DNA of 64,000 nucleotides. Origin: Flavobacteriales bacterium (GTDB lineage: Bacteria; Bacteroidota; Bacteroidia; Flavobacteriales_E; Vicingaceae). The notes beneath the pieces were generated by a model. That model made no database searches. It saw nothing but the letters and a program-made list of their open reading frames with translations, and was not told the DNA's origin. Positions 24,105 to 32,966 of the stretch are shown here, piece after piece (position 1 is the stretch's first letter; each line of letters starts with the position of its first letter). Location of the stretch: the NCBI GenBank assembly GCA_020635815.1, contig JACJZB010000004.1, positions 320,672-384,671 on the forward strand. The letters run 5' to 3'. A program made the position numbers and the translations under genes.

Positions 24105-26516
24105 ATGAAAAGAACGATTTCAATTTTACTATGCTTATTAATAAGCACCATTTTATTTTCACAAAAACAGATTGAAAAATACAGTAAAGCACGTATTTTC
24201 TATAACACTCCCGAAACTTACAAAGCATTAAACAATAGCGGAATTCCTTTGGACCATGGTGTACATAAAAAAGGGGTTTTTATTGAAAGTGATTTCTCTA
24301 CCTCAGAATTAAACACCGCTAAAAATCTTGGTGCTACAGTAGAAATCATAATTGATGATGTTCAAAAATATTATGTAGAGCGGAACAAAAATGCAAAAGG
24401 TTCAACCTTTAAAAATAATTCTTGTGCAAGTGGAAGTGGAAGTTCTCCAATAGTAAATCCAGTAAATTATAATCATGGTTCGATGGGTGGGTTTATGACT
24501 TATGCCGAAGTAATGGCTGAAATAGATGACATGGCAACTCAATATCCTAATTTAATTACTGCAAGAGCTCCAATAGATACGTTTACCACGCATGATGGAA
24601 ACAATTTGTATTGGGTAAGAATGTCGGATAATGCCAATACAGATGAAAATGAGCCAGAAATGTTGTATGATGCTGTTCATCATGCTCGAGAAGCAATTTC
24701 TATACACCAAATGGTATTTTATATGTGGTACTTGCTGGAAAATTATGCAACCAATCCAGAAATTCAGGCAATATTAGATAATACTGAATTATATTTTGTT
24801 CCATTTATTAATCCTGATGGATTTTTATACAATGAATCTACCAACCCGAATGGAGGAGGTATGTGGCGTAAAAATAGAAGAAACAACCAAGATGGGAATT
24901 TTGGTGTGGACAACAATAGAAATTACGATTACATAGATGGAGCAAATGGAAGTGTTTGGGGAACAACAGGAGTATCTACTACTGATACAGGAGATGACAC
25001 ATATTGTGGACCTAGTGCATTTTCTGAACCAGAGAACCAAGCGATGAAATGGTTTGTCAATCAACATGAATTTAAAATTGCCTTAAACAATCACTCTTAC
25101 AGTAATTTATTATTATACCCTTTTGGTTTTGAAAATGGGCGATATTGTGACGATGATGCTGCTTTTTATGCTATTTCTGAAGAGATGGTTGCTGAAAATA
25201 ATTTTGCTAACCAAGTAGGGTGGGCTTTATATGAAACTTCTGGGGGTTCAGATGATTGGATGTATGGCGATACCACTGAACATGCAAAGATATTTTCTTT
25301 TACTCCAGAGATTGGAAGTGGAGCTCAAGGGTTTTGGCCAATAGAAACCGATATTGATCCTTTATGTCATGGAATGCTTCACCTTAATTTAACTGCTGCA
25401 CATTTATTAAATAATTATGCTGAGGCAAAAGATTTACAACCCTTAATGATAGCCAACCAAATGGGCTTTTTACATTATAATTTAACCCGATTAGACTTTT
25501 TTGGAACGGGAGATTTTACGGTTACCATTACTCCTATTACTACCAATATTTTAAATGTTGGTGCTGCAAACTCGCATAATGGCATGAGTTTTAATCAAAC
25601 AGATATAGACTCGATTAGCTATACACTTTCACCGTCTATAGCTGCTGGAGATTTAATTACCTATGTAATTACAGTTGATAATGGCTTGTTTTTGATGAAT
25701 GATACCATTACCAAAATATACGGCACACAACAAACCGTTTTAGCAGATAATGCTGATAACTTAACGAATTGGACTGTTTCTCAAACTTGGGGAACGACCA
25801 ACGCAACTTATTATTCAGCTTCGAGTTCAATTACCGATTCTCCATCTGGGAATTATAATGATAATATAAATAAAACAATTACCCTTACAAACGAAATAGA
25901 TTTAAATGGTGCAATTAACGCTAATATGTCGTTTTATGCGAAATGGGCAATTGAAGCAGGATGGGATTATGTGCAGGTAGAAGTTTCTACTGATAATGGT
26001 TCAAACTGGATTCCGCAGTGTGGTAACTACACCAAAATTGGTAATGAATATCAAGACGAAAACCAACCCGTTTATGATGGTCTTCAATCTACTTGGGTAC
26101 TCGAAGAAATTGATTTAAGTGATTATATCAATGAAAATATTTTAGTTCGCTTTCAAATAGTTTCGGATAATTACCAAACTGAAGATGGTTTCTATTTTGA
26201 TGATTTTAAAGTAAACATTGTTTCTGGCACTACAGGAATCAATCCTATTAATGAAAATGTTGCTTTTCTTGGACAAAGTTCACCTAACCCAACAAATGGA
26301 AATACTACAATAAATTATGAATTACCCCAAAATATAAGTGTTGCTAATCTTAACATTACTAATGAGTTAGGGCAGACTGTTTTACAACAAGAATTATCGA
26401 GTAAATCGCATTCAGTTACTGTGTCAACAAAAAATATGACAGCAGGCATCTATTATTATTTTATAGATAATAACGGTTCTCGTACAGCAACTAAAAAAAT
26501 GGTAATTGTAAAATAG
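24105..26516 (+). CDS. Secreted M14 zinc carboxypeptidase with T9SS type A sorting domain
   Basis: 803 aa from the ATG at 24105; an in-frame ATG at 24084 would overlap the upstream gene and put seven extra residues before an otherwise perfect signal peptide (MKRTISILLCLLISTILFSQ), so I prefer 24105. Zinc ligands H193 and E196 (HHARE) and H330 (NNHSYS), substrate-binding NPDGF and RKNRR with NNRNYDY, and the catalytic E402 (FTPEIG) are all present. After the peptidase a beta-rich MAM/immune-inhibitor-A-like domain lies at about 535-690 (NMSFYAKWAIEAGWDYVQVE), then a type A sorting domain (SPNPTNGNTTINYELP ... GIYYYF). It is exported across the outer membrane and degrades extracellular peptides from the C-terminus. 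All catalytic residues are intact. Confidence 0.94.
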   Translation: MKRTISILLCLLISTILFSQKQIEKYSKARIFYNTPETYKALNNSGIPLDHGVHKKGVFIESDFSTSELNTAKNLGATVEIIIDDVQKYYVERNKNAKGSTFKNNSCASGSGSSPIVNPVNYNHGSMGGFMTYAEVMAEIDDMATQYPNLITARAPIDTFTTHDGNNLYWVRMSDNANTDENEPEMLYDAVHHAREAISIHQMVFYMWYLLENYATNPEIQAILDNTELYFVPFINPDGFLYNESTNPNGGGMWRKNRRNNQDGNFGVDNNRNYDYIDGANGSVWGTTGVSTTDTGDDTYCGPSAFSEPENQAMKWFVNQHEFKIALNNHSYSNLLLYPFGFENGRYCDDDAAFYAISEEMVAENNFANQVGWALYETSGGSDDWMYGDTTEHAKIFSFTPEIGSGAQGFWPIETDIDPLCHGMLHLNLTAAHLLNNYAEAKDLQPLMIANQMGFLHYNLTRLDFFGTGDFTVTITPITTNILNVGAANSHNGMSFNQTDIDSISYTLSPSIAAGDLITYVITVDNGLFLMNDTITKIYGTQQTVLADNADNLTNWTVSQTWGTTNATYYSASSSITDSPSGNYNDNINKTITLTNEIDLNGAINANMSFYAKWAIEAGWDYVQVEVSTDNGSNWIPQCGNYTKIGNEYQDENQPVYDGLQSTWVLEEIDLSDYINENILVRFQIVSDNYQTEDGFYFDDFKVNIVSGTTGINPINENVAFLGQSSPNPTNGNTTINYELPQNISVANLNITNELGQTVLQQELSSKSHSVTVSTKNMTAGIYYYFIDNNGSRTATKKMVIVK

Positions 26517-26544
26517 CCAAAACTCCTGTTAAATTCTAAAAAAC

Positions 26545-26552
26545 TATCTTTG
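26545..26552 (+). promoter_or_regulatory. Candidate -7 box (TATCTTTG) of the sulP gene
   Basis: TATCTTTG fits TAnnTTTG and lies 26 nt before the ATG at 26579; the following GC-rich CCGC is common after this box in Bacteroidota. No TTG at -33 was found. Confidence 0.5.
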
Positions 26553-26578
26553 CCGCTTTTTTAAGGTAAGATAGCACG

Positions 26579-28192
26579 ATGAGAAAGATATTTAACAACT
26601 TTACAGGAAACCCCAAAAACGATGTATTATCAGGATTAACAGTTGCTTTGGCACTTGTGCCTGAAGCGGTTGCTTTTGCTTTTGTTGCAGGTATCGATCC
26701 TTTAGTTGGTTTGTATGGTGCATTTATGATGGGTATTGTAACTGCATTATTTGGTGGCAGGCCAGGAATGATTTCAGGTGCTACAGGGGCTATGGCTGTT
26801 GTTATGGTTCACATGATACAACAAGGAAATATTGTGGGGATGGAATTAGCTACTCCTATTGAAAACCTTGGATTACAATGGTTGTTCATTACTTTACTTT
26901 TTGTTGGAGCAATACAAATATTAGCTGGAGTTTTTAAGCTTGGGAAATTTGTTCGATTAATTCCTCATCCTGTAATGATGGGGTTTGTAAATGGTTTAGC
27001 AATTGTCATTTTCTTGTCTCAATTAGGATTGTTTAAAGAATCAGTTGATGGCGTTCAACAATGGTTAACGGGTAAAAACTTAATGATAATGTTAGGTTTA
27101 GTTGGGTTAACAATGGGGATAATGTTTGGGCTACCCAAAATAACTAAAAAAGTACCAGCAGCATTAATAGCAATTGTAGTTGTAGCTTGTATTACCATTT
27201 TCGGAAATATTGATGTAAGTACTGTAGGTTCGTTTATTAAAGATGGGGGAGGAGAAGGTTTACAAGGTGGATTACCAACTTTTCAAGCTCAAATTTTTGG
27301 TTTATTCGACACATTAAATGGTCATTGGAGTTTAATACTTTCAACAGCGTTTGTATTAGCTGCTGTTGGTTTAATAGAATCTTTAATGACATTAAACTTA
27401 GTTGATGATATTACCGAAACAAGAGGAAGTGGAAACAGGGAATGTGTAGCTCAAGGAGGTGCAAATATTTTAAATGGACTATTTGGAGGTATGGGAGGTT
27501 GTGCTATGATTGGACAATCAATTATCAATGTAAATTCTGGAGGAAGAGGAAGGCTTTCAGGGGTAGTTGCTGCCATTGCTCTTTTATGTTTTGTATTATT
27601 TGGAGCACCATTAATTGAACAAATACCTATTGCAGCACTTGTAGGAGTTATGTTTATGGTCGTTATCGGTACATTTGCTTGGAGTAGTTTTCGTATTTTA
27701 AATAAAATACCAAAGGCAGATGCCATTGTTTTAATTGCCGTTTCAGGAATAACAGTTTGGCAAGATTTAGCAATTGCGGTAATTGCAGGTGTAATTATGT
27801 CGGCATTAGTTTTTGCATGGAATAATGCAACAATGATTAGAGCTCGTAAAAGAATAAAAGAAGACGGGACTAAAGTTTATGAAATTTGGGGGCCTTTATT
27901 TTTTGGTTCAGTACAAAATTTCAATGGTAAATTTGATGTGAAATCAGATCCAGAGAATGTAGAAATTGACTTTATAGAATCTCGTGTAAGCGATCACTCG
28001 GGTGTAGAGGCTGTTAAGGTCTTAGCCGAAAAATATTTAGAATCAGGTAAAAAATTAAAGTTAACTCACTTAAGTCCAGAGTGTAAAGTGTTGTTGCTAA
28101 AAGCTGACCCAAATTTGGAAACTGTAATCGAAGAATCGATAGACGACCCTCGTTATCACATTGCTACAGATTTATTAGATGCAGAAGTTTAG
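26579..28192 (+). CDS. SulP-family inorganic anion transporter with STAS domain
   Basis: 537 aa. It opens with the SulP pattern VLSGLTVALALVPEAVAFAF, has about ten to twelve hydrophobic segments, the conserved GLIESLMTLNLVDDITETRG (GNRECVAQGGAN) and GGCAMIGQSIINVNSGGRGRLSG motifs, and a C-terminal STAS domain of about 100 residues (DHSGVEAVKVLAEKYLESGK). The family moves sulfate, bicarbonate or other anions at the inner membrane; substrate cannot be fixed here. It has its own promoter-like box and ends convergently with the dihydroorotase gene, sharing 4 nt at the stops with no terminator between. Confidence 0.93.
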   Translation: MRKIFNNFTGNPKNDVLSGLTVALALVPEAVAFAFVAGIDPLVGLYGAFMMGIVTALFGGRPGMISGATGAMAVVMVHMIQQGNIVGMELATPIENLGLQWLFITLLFVGAIQILAGVFKLGKFVRLIPHPVMMGFVNGLAIVIFLSQLGLFKESVDGVQQWLTGKNLMIMLGLVGLTMGIMFGLPKITKKVPAALIAIVVVACITIFGNIDVSTVGSFIKDGGGEGLQGGLPTFQAQIFGLFDTLNGHWSLILSTAFVLAAVGLIESLMTLNLVDDITETRGSGNRECVAQGGANILNGLFGGMGGCAMIGQSIINVNSGGRGRLSGVVAAIALLCFVLFGAPLIEQIPIAALVGVMFMVVIGTFAWSSFRILNKIPKADAIVLIAVSGITVWQDLAIAVIAGVIMSALVFAWNNATMIRARKRIKEDGTKVYEIWGPLFFGSVQNFNGKFDVKSDPENVEIDFIESRVSDHSGVEAVKVLAEKYLESGKKLKLTHLSPECKVLLLKADPNLETVIEESIDDPRYHIATDLLDAEV

Positions 28193-29535
28193 TTGTTAAA
28201 CAACATTCGTTTTCCTCTGTAAGTTTCATCAAACTTACCATTGTCGTAAACCAACGAACCATTTACATAGGTTTGTAATACTTTACTTCTAAACGTTGTT
28301 CCTTCAAAAGGAGACCAGCCACATTTGTATAAAATGTTGTCTTTTTTCACTTCCCATGGAGCGTCTAAATCAACCACAACTAAATCGGCATAATAGCCTT
28401 CTTTAATAAACCCTCTATTATCGATATTAAAACAATCTGCAACAGCATGACTCATTTTCTCAACCATTTTCTCAATAGAAATTTTACCATTGTGAACATG
28501 TTCTAGCATTGCCACCAAAGCATGTTGTACTAACGGCCCACCAGAAGGAGCATTAAAATAAGTGTTTTGCTTTTCTTCTAAAGTGTGTGGAGCGTGGTCG
28601 GTAGCAATTACATCAATTTTATCATCAAGTACTCCTTGCAAAATCTGGTCTCTATCGTTTGCCGTTTTTACAGCCGGATTCCATTTTATAAATGTTCCTT
28701 TTTCGGCATAATCTTTATCGCAAAACCACATGTGATGAACACACGCTTCAGCGGTAATTCTTTTTTCTTTTAATGGGATGGTATTATCTAACAACCCAAT
28801 CTCTTTGGCGGTAGAAAGGTGAAATAAATGAAAACGTGTGTTGTGCTTTTTTGCCAATGCTATTGCCATAGATGAAGATAAATAACAAGCTTCTTCACTT
28901 CTAATTTCGGGATGACATTCCATAGGCACATCTTCGCCATATTTTTCTTTATAGGCAGCCGTGTTGTTTCTGATTGTTGTTTCATCTTCACAATGAGCAG
29001 CAATCAGTAATTTACATTTAGAAAAAAGTTCTTCAAGTGTATCTGGGTTATTCACTAACATATTTCCTGTAGAAGAGCCCATAAAAACTTTCACTCCACA
29101 AACTGTTTTTGGGTCAGTTTTTAAAACTTCTTCTATATTATCGTTCGAAGCTCCCATGTAAAATGAGTAATTCGCGTACGAATCTTTTTCAGCAATATCG
29201 TATTTATCTTGTAATAATTCTTGCGTTAAAGTGTTTGGAGTGGTGTTTGGCATTTCCATAAAAGAGGTGATTCCACCAGCAATGGCAGCACGCGACTCTG
29301 TATTTATGTTTGCTTTATGGGTAAGCCCAGGTTCTCTAAAATGAACTTGGTCGTCAATCACTCCTGGTAATAAATATTTACCTTCAATGTCAACTATTTT
29401 GTGAGTAGCCTCTAATTCTGAAATAGAATCGTTAGCATTAAAAATTGTTGAAATTTTTTCGTTTTCAATTAATACATGTCCTTTAAAGGATTTTCCTTCG
29501 TTAACAATTGTTGCATTTTTTATCAATATTCCCAT
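28189..29535 (-). CDS. pyrC: Dihydroorotase (pyrimidine biosynthesis)
   Basis: 448 aa. It cyclises carbamoyl-aspartate to dihydroorotate in the cytosol. Visible features are an amidohydrolase entry PGVIDDQVHFREPGLTHK at about residues 55-72, the metal-bridging lysine region (KVFMGSSTGNMLV), histidines in AAHCEDE and FHLFHLSTAKE, and ATDHAPHT with the catalytic Asp. In the usual HxH pair the first histidine is Gln (Q63) with H65 kept; I recall this as typical of the Bacteroidota branch, so it does not by itself mean inactivity. It is monocistronic. Its 3' end overlaps that of sulP by 4 nt. Confidence 0.92.
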   Translation of the reverse strand: MGILIKNATIVNEGKSFKGHVLIENEKISTIFNANDSISELEATHKIVDIEGKYLLPGVIDDQVHFREPGLTHKANINTESRAAIAGGITSFMEMPNTTPNTLTQELLQDKYDIAEKDSYANYSFYMGASNDNIEEVLKTDPKTVCGVKVFMGSSTGNMLVNNPDTLEELFSKCKLLIAAHCEDETTIRNNTAAYKEKYGEDVPMECHPEIRSEEACYLSSSMAIALAKKHNTRFHLFHLSTAKEIGLLDNTIPLKEKRITAEACVHHMWFCDKDYAEKGTFIKWNPAVKTANDRDQILQGVLDDKIDVIATDHAPHTLEEKQNTYFNAPSGGPLVQHALVAMLEHVHNGKISIEKMVEKMSHAVADCFNIDNRGFIKEGYYADLVVVDLDAPWEVKKDNILYKCGWSPFEGTTFRSKVLQTYVNGSLVYDNGKFDETYRGKRMLFNN

Positions 29536-29596
29536 AACTCAAAATTACAAAGCAATCTTTATAAATTCTATTTTTTAACCGATTATGAAATACAAA

Positions 29597-29627
29597 AATC
29601 TCCTCAAGATAAATTGTTGAGGAGATT
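29597..29627 (-). terminator. Terminator of the gdh-pnt-greA-like operon
   Basis: 11-bp perfect stem (arms 29597-29607 and 29617-29627, core AATCTCCTCAA) with a 9-nt loop, followed on the minus strand by TTTTT. It lies about 100 nt past the last gene of the operon. Confidence 0.8.
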
Positions 29628-29729
29628 AGCTAAGCAAGGTATTAATTTTTAGGTTTATGTTAAAATAACAACTGTTTTTGGGTCATTGTTAATTGTCTGT
29701 TTTTAGTTAATAAATGAGTAATGAAAAAA

Positions 29730-30125
29730 TTAATTTATTACTTTTTCAATTAAGATGTCTTCGGTTCCCATTGGTAAAATCCAAGGAACTTTATCCCCTT
29801 CAATATAACCCAATAATGCTGATCCCATAGGAGACATGATGGATAGTTTTCGCTTACTCAAATCGCCCTCACTAGGTAAAACTAGCTGCATACCATCTTT
29901 CCTACCAAAAGAGGTTTGTATGGTAACAATACTATTTAAGCGTACTACTTTTTTAGGCAGTTCCTTTTCATTAACAATGGTTGCTGTTTTTAGCTCTTCA
30001 TATAGTTTTCGATGACTCTTTTTTTCAATAGGATCAACGGTATGAGAAGTTTCAATTAATCTCTTAAAAAGTTCGTGTTCTTTTTTAGTTACGATTATGG
30101 TTTTTGTATTCGTTGTTGTTTCCAT
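29730..30125 (-). CDS. GreA/GreB-family (Rnk-like) RNA polymerase secondary-channel protein
   Basis: 131 aa. The C-terminal GreA/GreB FKBP-like domain occupies about residues 50-131 (KVVRLNSIVTIQT, LSIMSPMGSALLGYIEGDKV). The N-terminal part is about 45 residues (KKEHELFKRLIETSHTVDP), far too short for the long coiled coil of GreA, so it resembles Rnk, which binds RNA polymerase without stimulating transcript cleavage. It is the last gene of the minus-strand redox operon, 1 nt after pntB. A role in tuning transcription under metabolic stress is an inference from the context. Confidence 0.85.
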   Translation of the reverse strand: METTTNTKTIIVTKKEHELFKRLIETSHTVDPIEKKSHRKLYEELKTATIVNEKELPKKVVRLNSIVTIQTSFGRKDGMQLVLPSEGDLSKRKLSIMSPMGSALLGYIEGDKVPWILPMGTEDILIEKVIN

Positions 30126-30126
30126 G

Positions 30127-31524
30127 TTAAATATTTTTTAATTCATCATTAATTTGAACAAGACTGTCTTTTGCATCTCCAAATAAAATTTTACAATTAC
30201 GTCTTCCAAAAAGTGGGTTAACAGCTCCTGAGTATCCAGTTGCCATTCCTCGTTTCATCATAATTACTTGCTTGGCTTGGTAAGCTTTAATTATAGGCAT
30301 TCCATAAATTACACTATTCTCATCTGATTCGGCAGCAGGATTAACTACATCATTTGCTCCAATAATTATAGCGGCATCAAATTGTTCCATTACATCGTTT
30401 ACATCAACCATGTCTTTGATGTATTTATAATCAATATTAGCCTCTGCTAATAAAACATTCATGTGTCCTGGCATCCTACCTGCTACAGGATGTATGATGT
30501 AGGTTACTTGAGCACCTTTTTCCATTAATTTTTTTTGTAGCTCGTAGCAAGCTTGTTGTGCCTGAGCAACTGCCATTCCATATCCAGGAATAATGGCTAT
30601 CTTTTTAGAGAAAGCCAATAATGAAGCTGTTTCAACTGCTGAGATACGTTGTACTTCAATGTTGGAGTTAGCCCCTTGTGGTATTTCTCCACTTGTAATT
30701 TTACCTGCCAAAACCACTCCTAAAGAACGATTCATTGCAGTACACATTTGCATGGTTAAATAAACCCCAGTTGCTCCAACTAAAATACCTCCAATAAGCA
30801 TAATAGGACTATTAAACGCTATACCAGAGAATGCAGTAGCAACACCAGTTATTGCATTTAAAAACGAAACAAGCACTGGCATATCTGCTCCTCCAATAGG
30901 AACGGTAAATACAATTCCATAAAGCAGCGAAACAATAGAAATCAACATTAAATAGCTTAAAAATGATATTCCTAAAATATTGCTTGAGAAGAAGATAACA
31001 CTTACACCGATTATACTTAATAGTAGAAATCGAGCAACTATTTTAGCTGCATTTTGATTACCAATATTAAATTTGTTTGCCAATTTAAAGTAGGCAACAA
31101 TACTTCCAGTAAATGAAACACCACCTAAAATAGCTCCTAATGCTAAAGCGATATTTATGATTAAACTAAGTGGAGTGTTAATGTTGATAACAGCTTCGTT
31201 TATACTAATAATAACTGCCGCTGCACCTCCTAAAGCGTTAAATAAAGAAACTAATTGAGGCATTCCTGTCATTTCTACTTTATAAGCCATAACTCTACCT
31301 ATAATGGTACCAATGGTTAAAGCTGAAATTAAGAAAATAACATTGGTAACTTTAGGTGAATCATTTAGTATTAAAACAGCAGTAGCAACTATAGCTATTG
31401 CCATACCTGTTGCAGCAAAATAATTCCCCAACTTTGCTTTGGCAGGATTACCCATTAATTTTAACCCTAAAATAAAGCCTATTGCAGCAAATAGATATGC
31501 GATATTAATTAATAAATCCATCAT
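30127..31524 (-). CDS. pntB: NAD(P) transhydrogenase subunit beta (proton-translocating)
   Basis: 465 aa. Eight or nine hydrophobic segments form the membrane domain (dII) to about residue 260, followed by the NADP(H)-binding domain dIII with KIAIIPGYGMAVAQAQQACY, HPVAGRMPGHMNVLLAEA, AAIIIGANDVVNPAA and KRGMATGYSGAVNPLF. It couples hydride transfer between NADH and NADP+ to proton entry at the inner membrane. Its ATG overlaps the stop of the pntA membrane subunit by ATGA. All nucleotide-binding motifs are intact. Confidence 0.95.
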   Translation of the reverse strand: MMDLLINIAYLFAAIGFILGLKLMGNPAKAKLGNYFAATGMAIAIVATAVLILNDSPKVTNVIFLISALTIGTIIGRVMAYKVEMTGMPQLVSLFNALGGAAAVIISINEAVININTPLSLIINIALALGAILGGVSFTGSIVAYFKLANKFNIGNQNAAKIVARFLLLSIIGVSVIFFSSNILGISFLSYLMLISIVSLLYGIVFTVPIGGADMPVLVSFLNAITGVATAFSGIAFNSPIMLIGGILVGATGVYLTMQMCTAMNRSLGVVLAGKITSGEIPQGANSNIEVQRISAVETASLLAFSKKIAIIPGYGMAVAQAQQACYELQKKLMEKGAQVTYIIHPVAGRMPGHMNVLLAEANIDYKYIKDMVDVNDVMEQFDAAIIIGANDVVNPAAESDENSVIYGMPIIKAYQAKQVIMMKRGMATGYSGAVNPLFGRRNCKILFGDAKDSLVQINDELKNI

Positions 31525-31835
31525 TTATTTTTAGCTTTTGAGGTTGAAAACATCGATAGCATTCGGTGAGTGACATAAAAACCACCTGCTATATTTATAG
31601 TAGCTATTAGTACAGCTATGGCTGAAGCTATTATTTTAAAATAAGCATCAGCAGGAACAGAAAGTAATTGAATAATACCTCCAACTAAAATAATACCACT
31701 AATGGCATTAGCTCCTGACATTAAAGGAGTGTGTAAAATAGCAGGTACATTTTTAATAACTTCTATTCCAATTAGTAAACTAAAGAATAGCACATACATT
31801 CCGTCTATGTCGGAAATAAAAAATTGATTAAACAT
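31521..31835 (-). CDS. pntAB: NAD(P) transhydrogenase subunit alpha, membrane part
   Basis: 104 aa with three hydrophobic segments (YVLFFSLLIGIEVIKNVPAI; ANAISGIILVGGIIQLL; IASAIAVLIATINIAGGFYV), the membrane portion of the alpha subunit encoded as a separate gene. The final VTHRMLSMF is typical. It sits between the soluble alpha subunit (9 nt upstream) and pntB (4-nt overlap), giving the three-subunit arrangement known from Rhodospirillum-type enzymes. Confidence 0.93.
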   Translation of the reverse strand: MFNQFFISDIDGMYVLFFSLLIGIEVIKNVPAILHTPLMSGANAISGIILVGGIIQLLSVPADAYFKIIASAIAVLIATINIAGGFYVTHRMLSMFSTSKAKNK

Positions 31836-31844
31836 ATTAAGAGA

Positions 31845-32957
31845 TTATAAATTTTCGATTTCAGCTATTAATCGAGGGTTAGTTACTTGACCATCCGTAA
31901 TAACTTTGGTGGCATTTAAAATTTCATCATCATCATTATTAGCTAAATAATGTTTTAAGAATGAAGCAAAATTGTTGGCTAATAAAAAAGACGCAGATTT
32001 TGCAATCTTTCCTAAGATTCGGGTATCACCAACTATGGTTATTCTATTGTTAGTAATAATGGTTTTACCTTTTTGGGTTAGAGCACTATTTCCTCCGGTA
32101 TCTGCTGCTAAATCAACAATAACAGAATCAGGCTTCATGGCTTTAATTGCTGCTTCACTAATTAATAAAGGAGCTCTTTTGCCAGGTATTTTGGCAGTGG
32201 AAATAATTATATCGGCATTAATAGCTTCGTTAAATAATATCTCATCTACTTTTTCCATATACTCTTTATTTTGCTCTACAGCATATCCTCCAGCATTTGA
32301 GTTATCAATGGCTCCTTCTATATCAATAAATGTTGCACCTAAGCTTTCCACATCTGTTTTAGAAGCTTTTCTAACATCAAAAGCCCTAACAATTGCCCCT
32401 AACCGTTTGGCGGTTGCAATAGCCTGTAGTCCCGCAACACCAGCTCCTAATATTAATACATTAGCTGGTCGTAATGTACCTCCAGCACCTGACATCATAG
32501 GTATAGTAATTGGGCTAATAGTAGCTGCAATTAATACCGCTTTATAACCTAAGATAGATGCAACTGATGATAAAATATCCATCGATTGAGCAATTGTTGT
32601 TCTTGGTAAAAGATTTAAGCTATAAACATTTACTCCTTTCTTTTGAAAAGGAATAATGGTGCTATAATCATTTAGCACATCATAAGCACCAACAAATGTT
32701 TTAGTTGAATTTATTTCTTCATTACCGATAACAGCACTATAGCTTAAAATTACATCAGCAATATTTATTAATTCGCTTTTAGAATTAATAATAATAGCTC
32801 CAGCTTTTGTATAGTCTTCATCAGTATATCCGGAAGCTAATCCTGCATTTGTTTCAATGTAAAATTCAGCGTCGCTTTTTAATTGTCTAATGTTTTGAGG
32901 AATCAACACAGCAATGTTGCTGTGTTGATTTTCTCTTAATAAACCTATTTTTTTCAT
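31845..32957 (-). CDS. pntAA: NAD(P) transhydrogenase subunit alpha, NAD(H)-binding part
   Basis: 370 aa. The NAD-binding Rossmann motif LILGAGVAGLQAIATAKRLG with AFDVRKAS and the dI motif MSGAGGTLRPA are present, and LAADTGGNSALTQKG follows. It forms the peripheral hydride-donating domain of the transhydrogenase at the inner membrane face. It lies 9 nt after the glutamate dehydrogenase gene and 9 nt before the membrane subunit, so it is part of the same transcript. Confidence 0.94.
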   Translation of the reverse strand: MKKIGLLRENQHSNIAVLIPQNIRQLKSDAEFYIETNAGLASGYTDEDYTKAGAIIINSKSELINIADVILSYSAVIGNEEINSTKTFVGAYDVLNDYSTIIPFQKKGVNVYSLNLLPRTTIAQSMDILSSVASILGYKAVLIAATISPITIPMMSGAGGTLRPANVLILGAGVAGLQAIATAKRLGAIVRAFDVRKASKTDVESLGATFIDIEGAIDNSNAGGYAVEQNKEYMEKVDEILFNEAINADIIISTAKIPGKRAPLLISEAAIKAMKPDSVIVDLAADTGGNSALTQKGKTIITNNRITIVGDTRILGKIAKSASFLLANNFASFLKHYLANNDDDEILNATKVITDGQVTNPRLIAEIENL

Positions 32958-32966
32958 TTCTATAAA

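Noticed and set aside
31972..32547. 191-aa plus-strand open frame
   Set aside because: Antisense to the clearly coding pntAA gene; long antisense frames arise from codon bias and this has no start context or domain.
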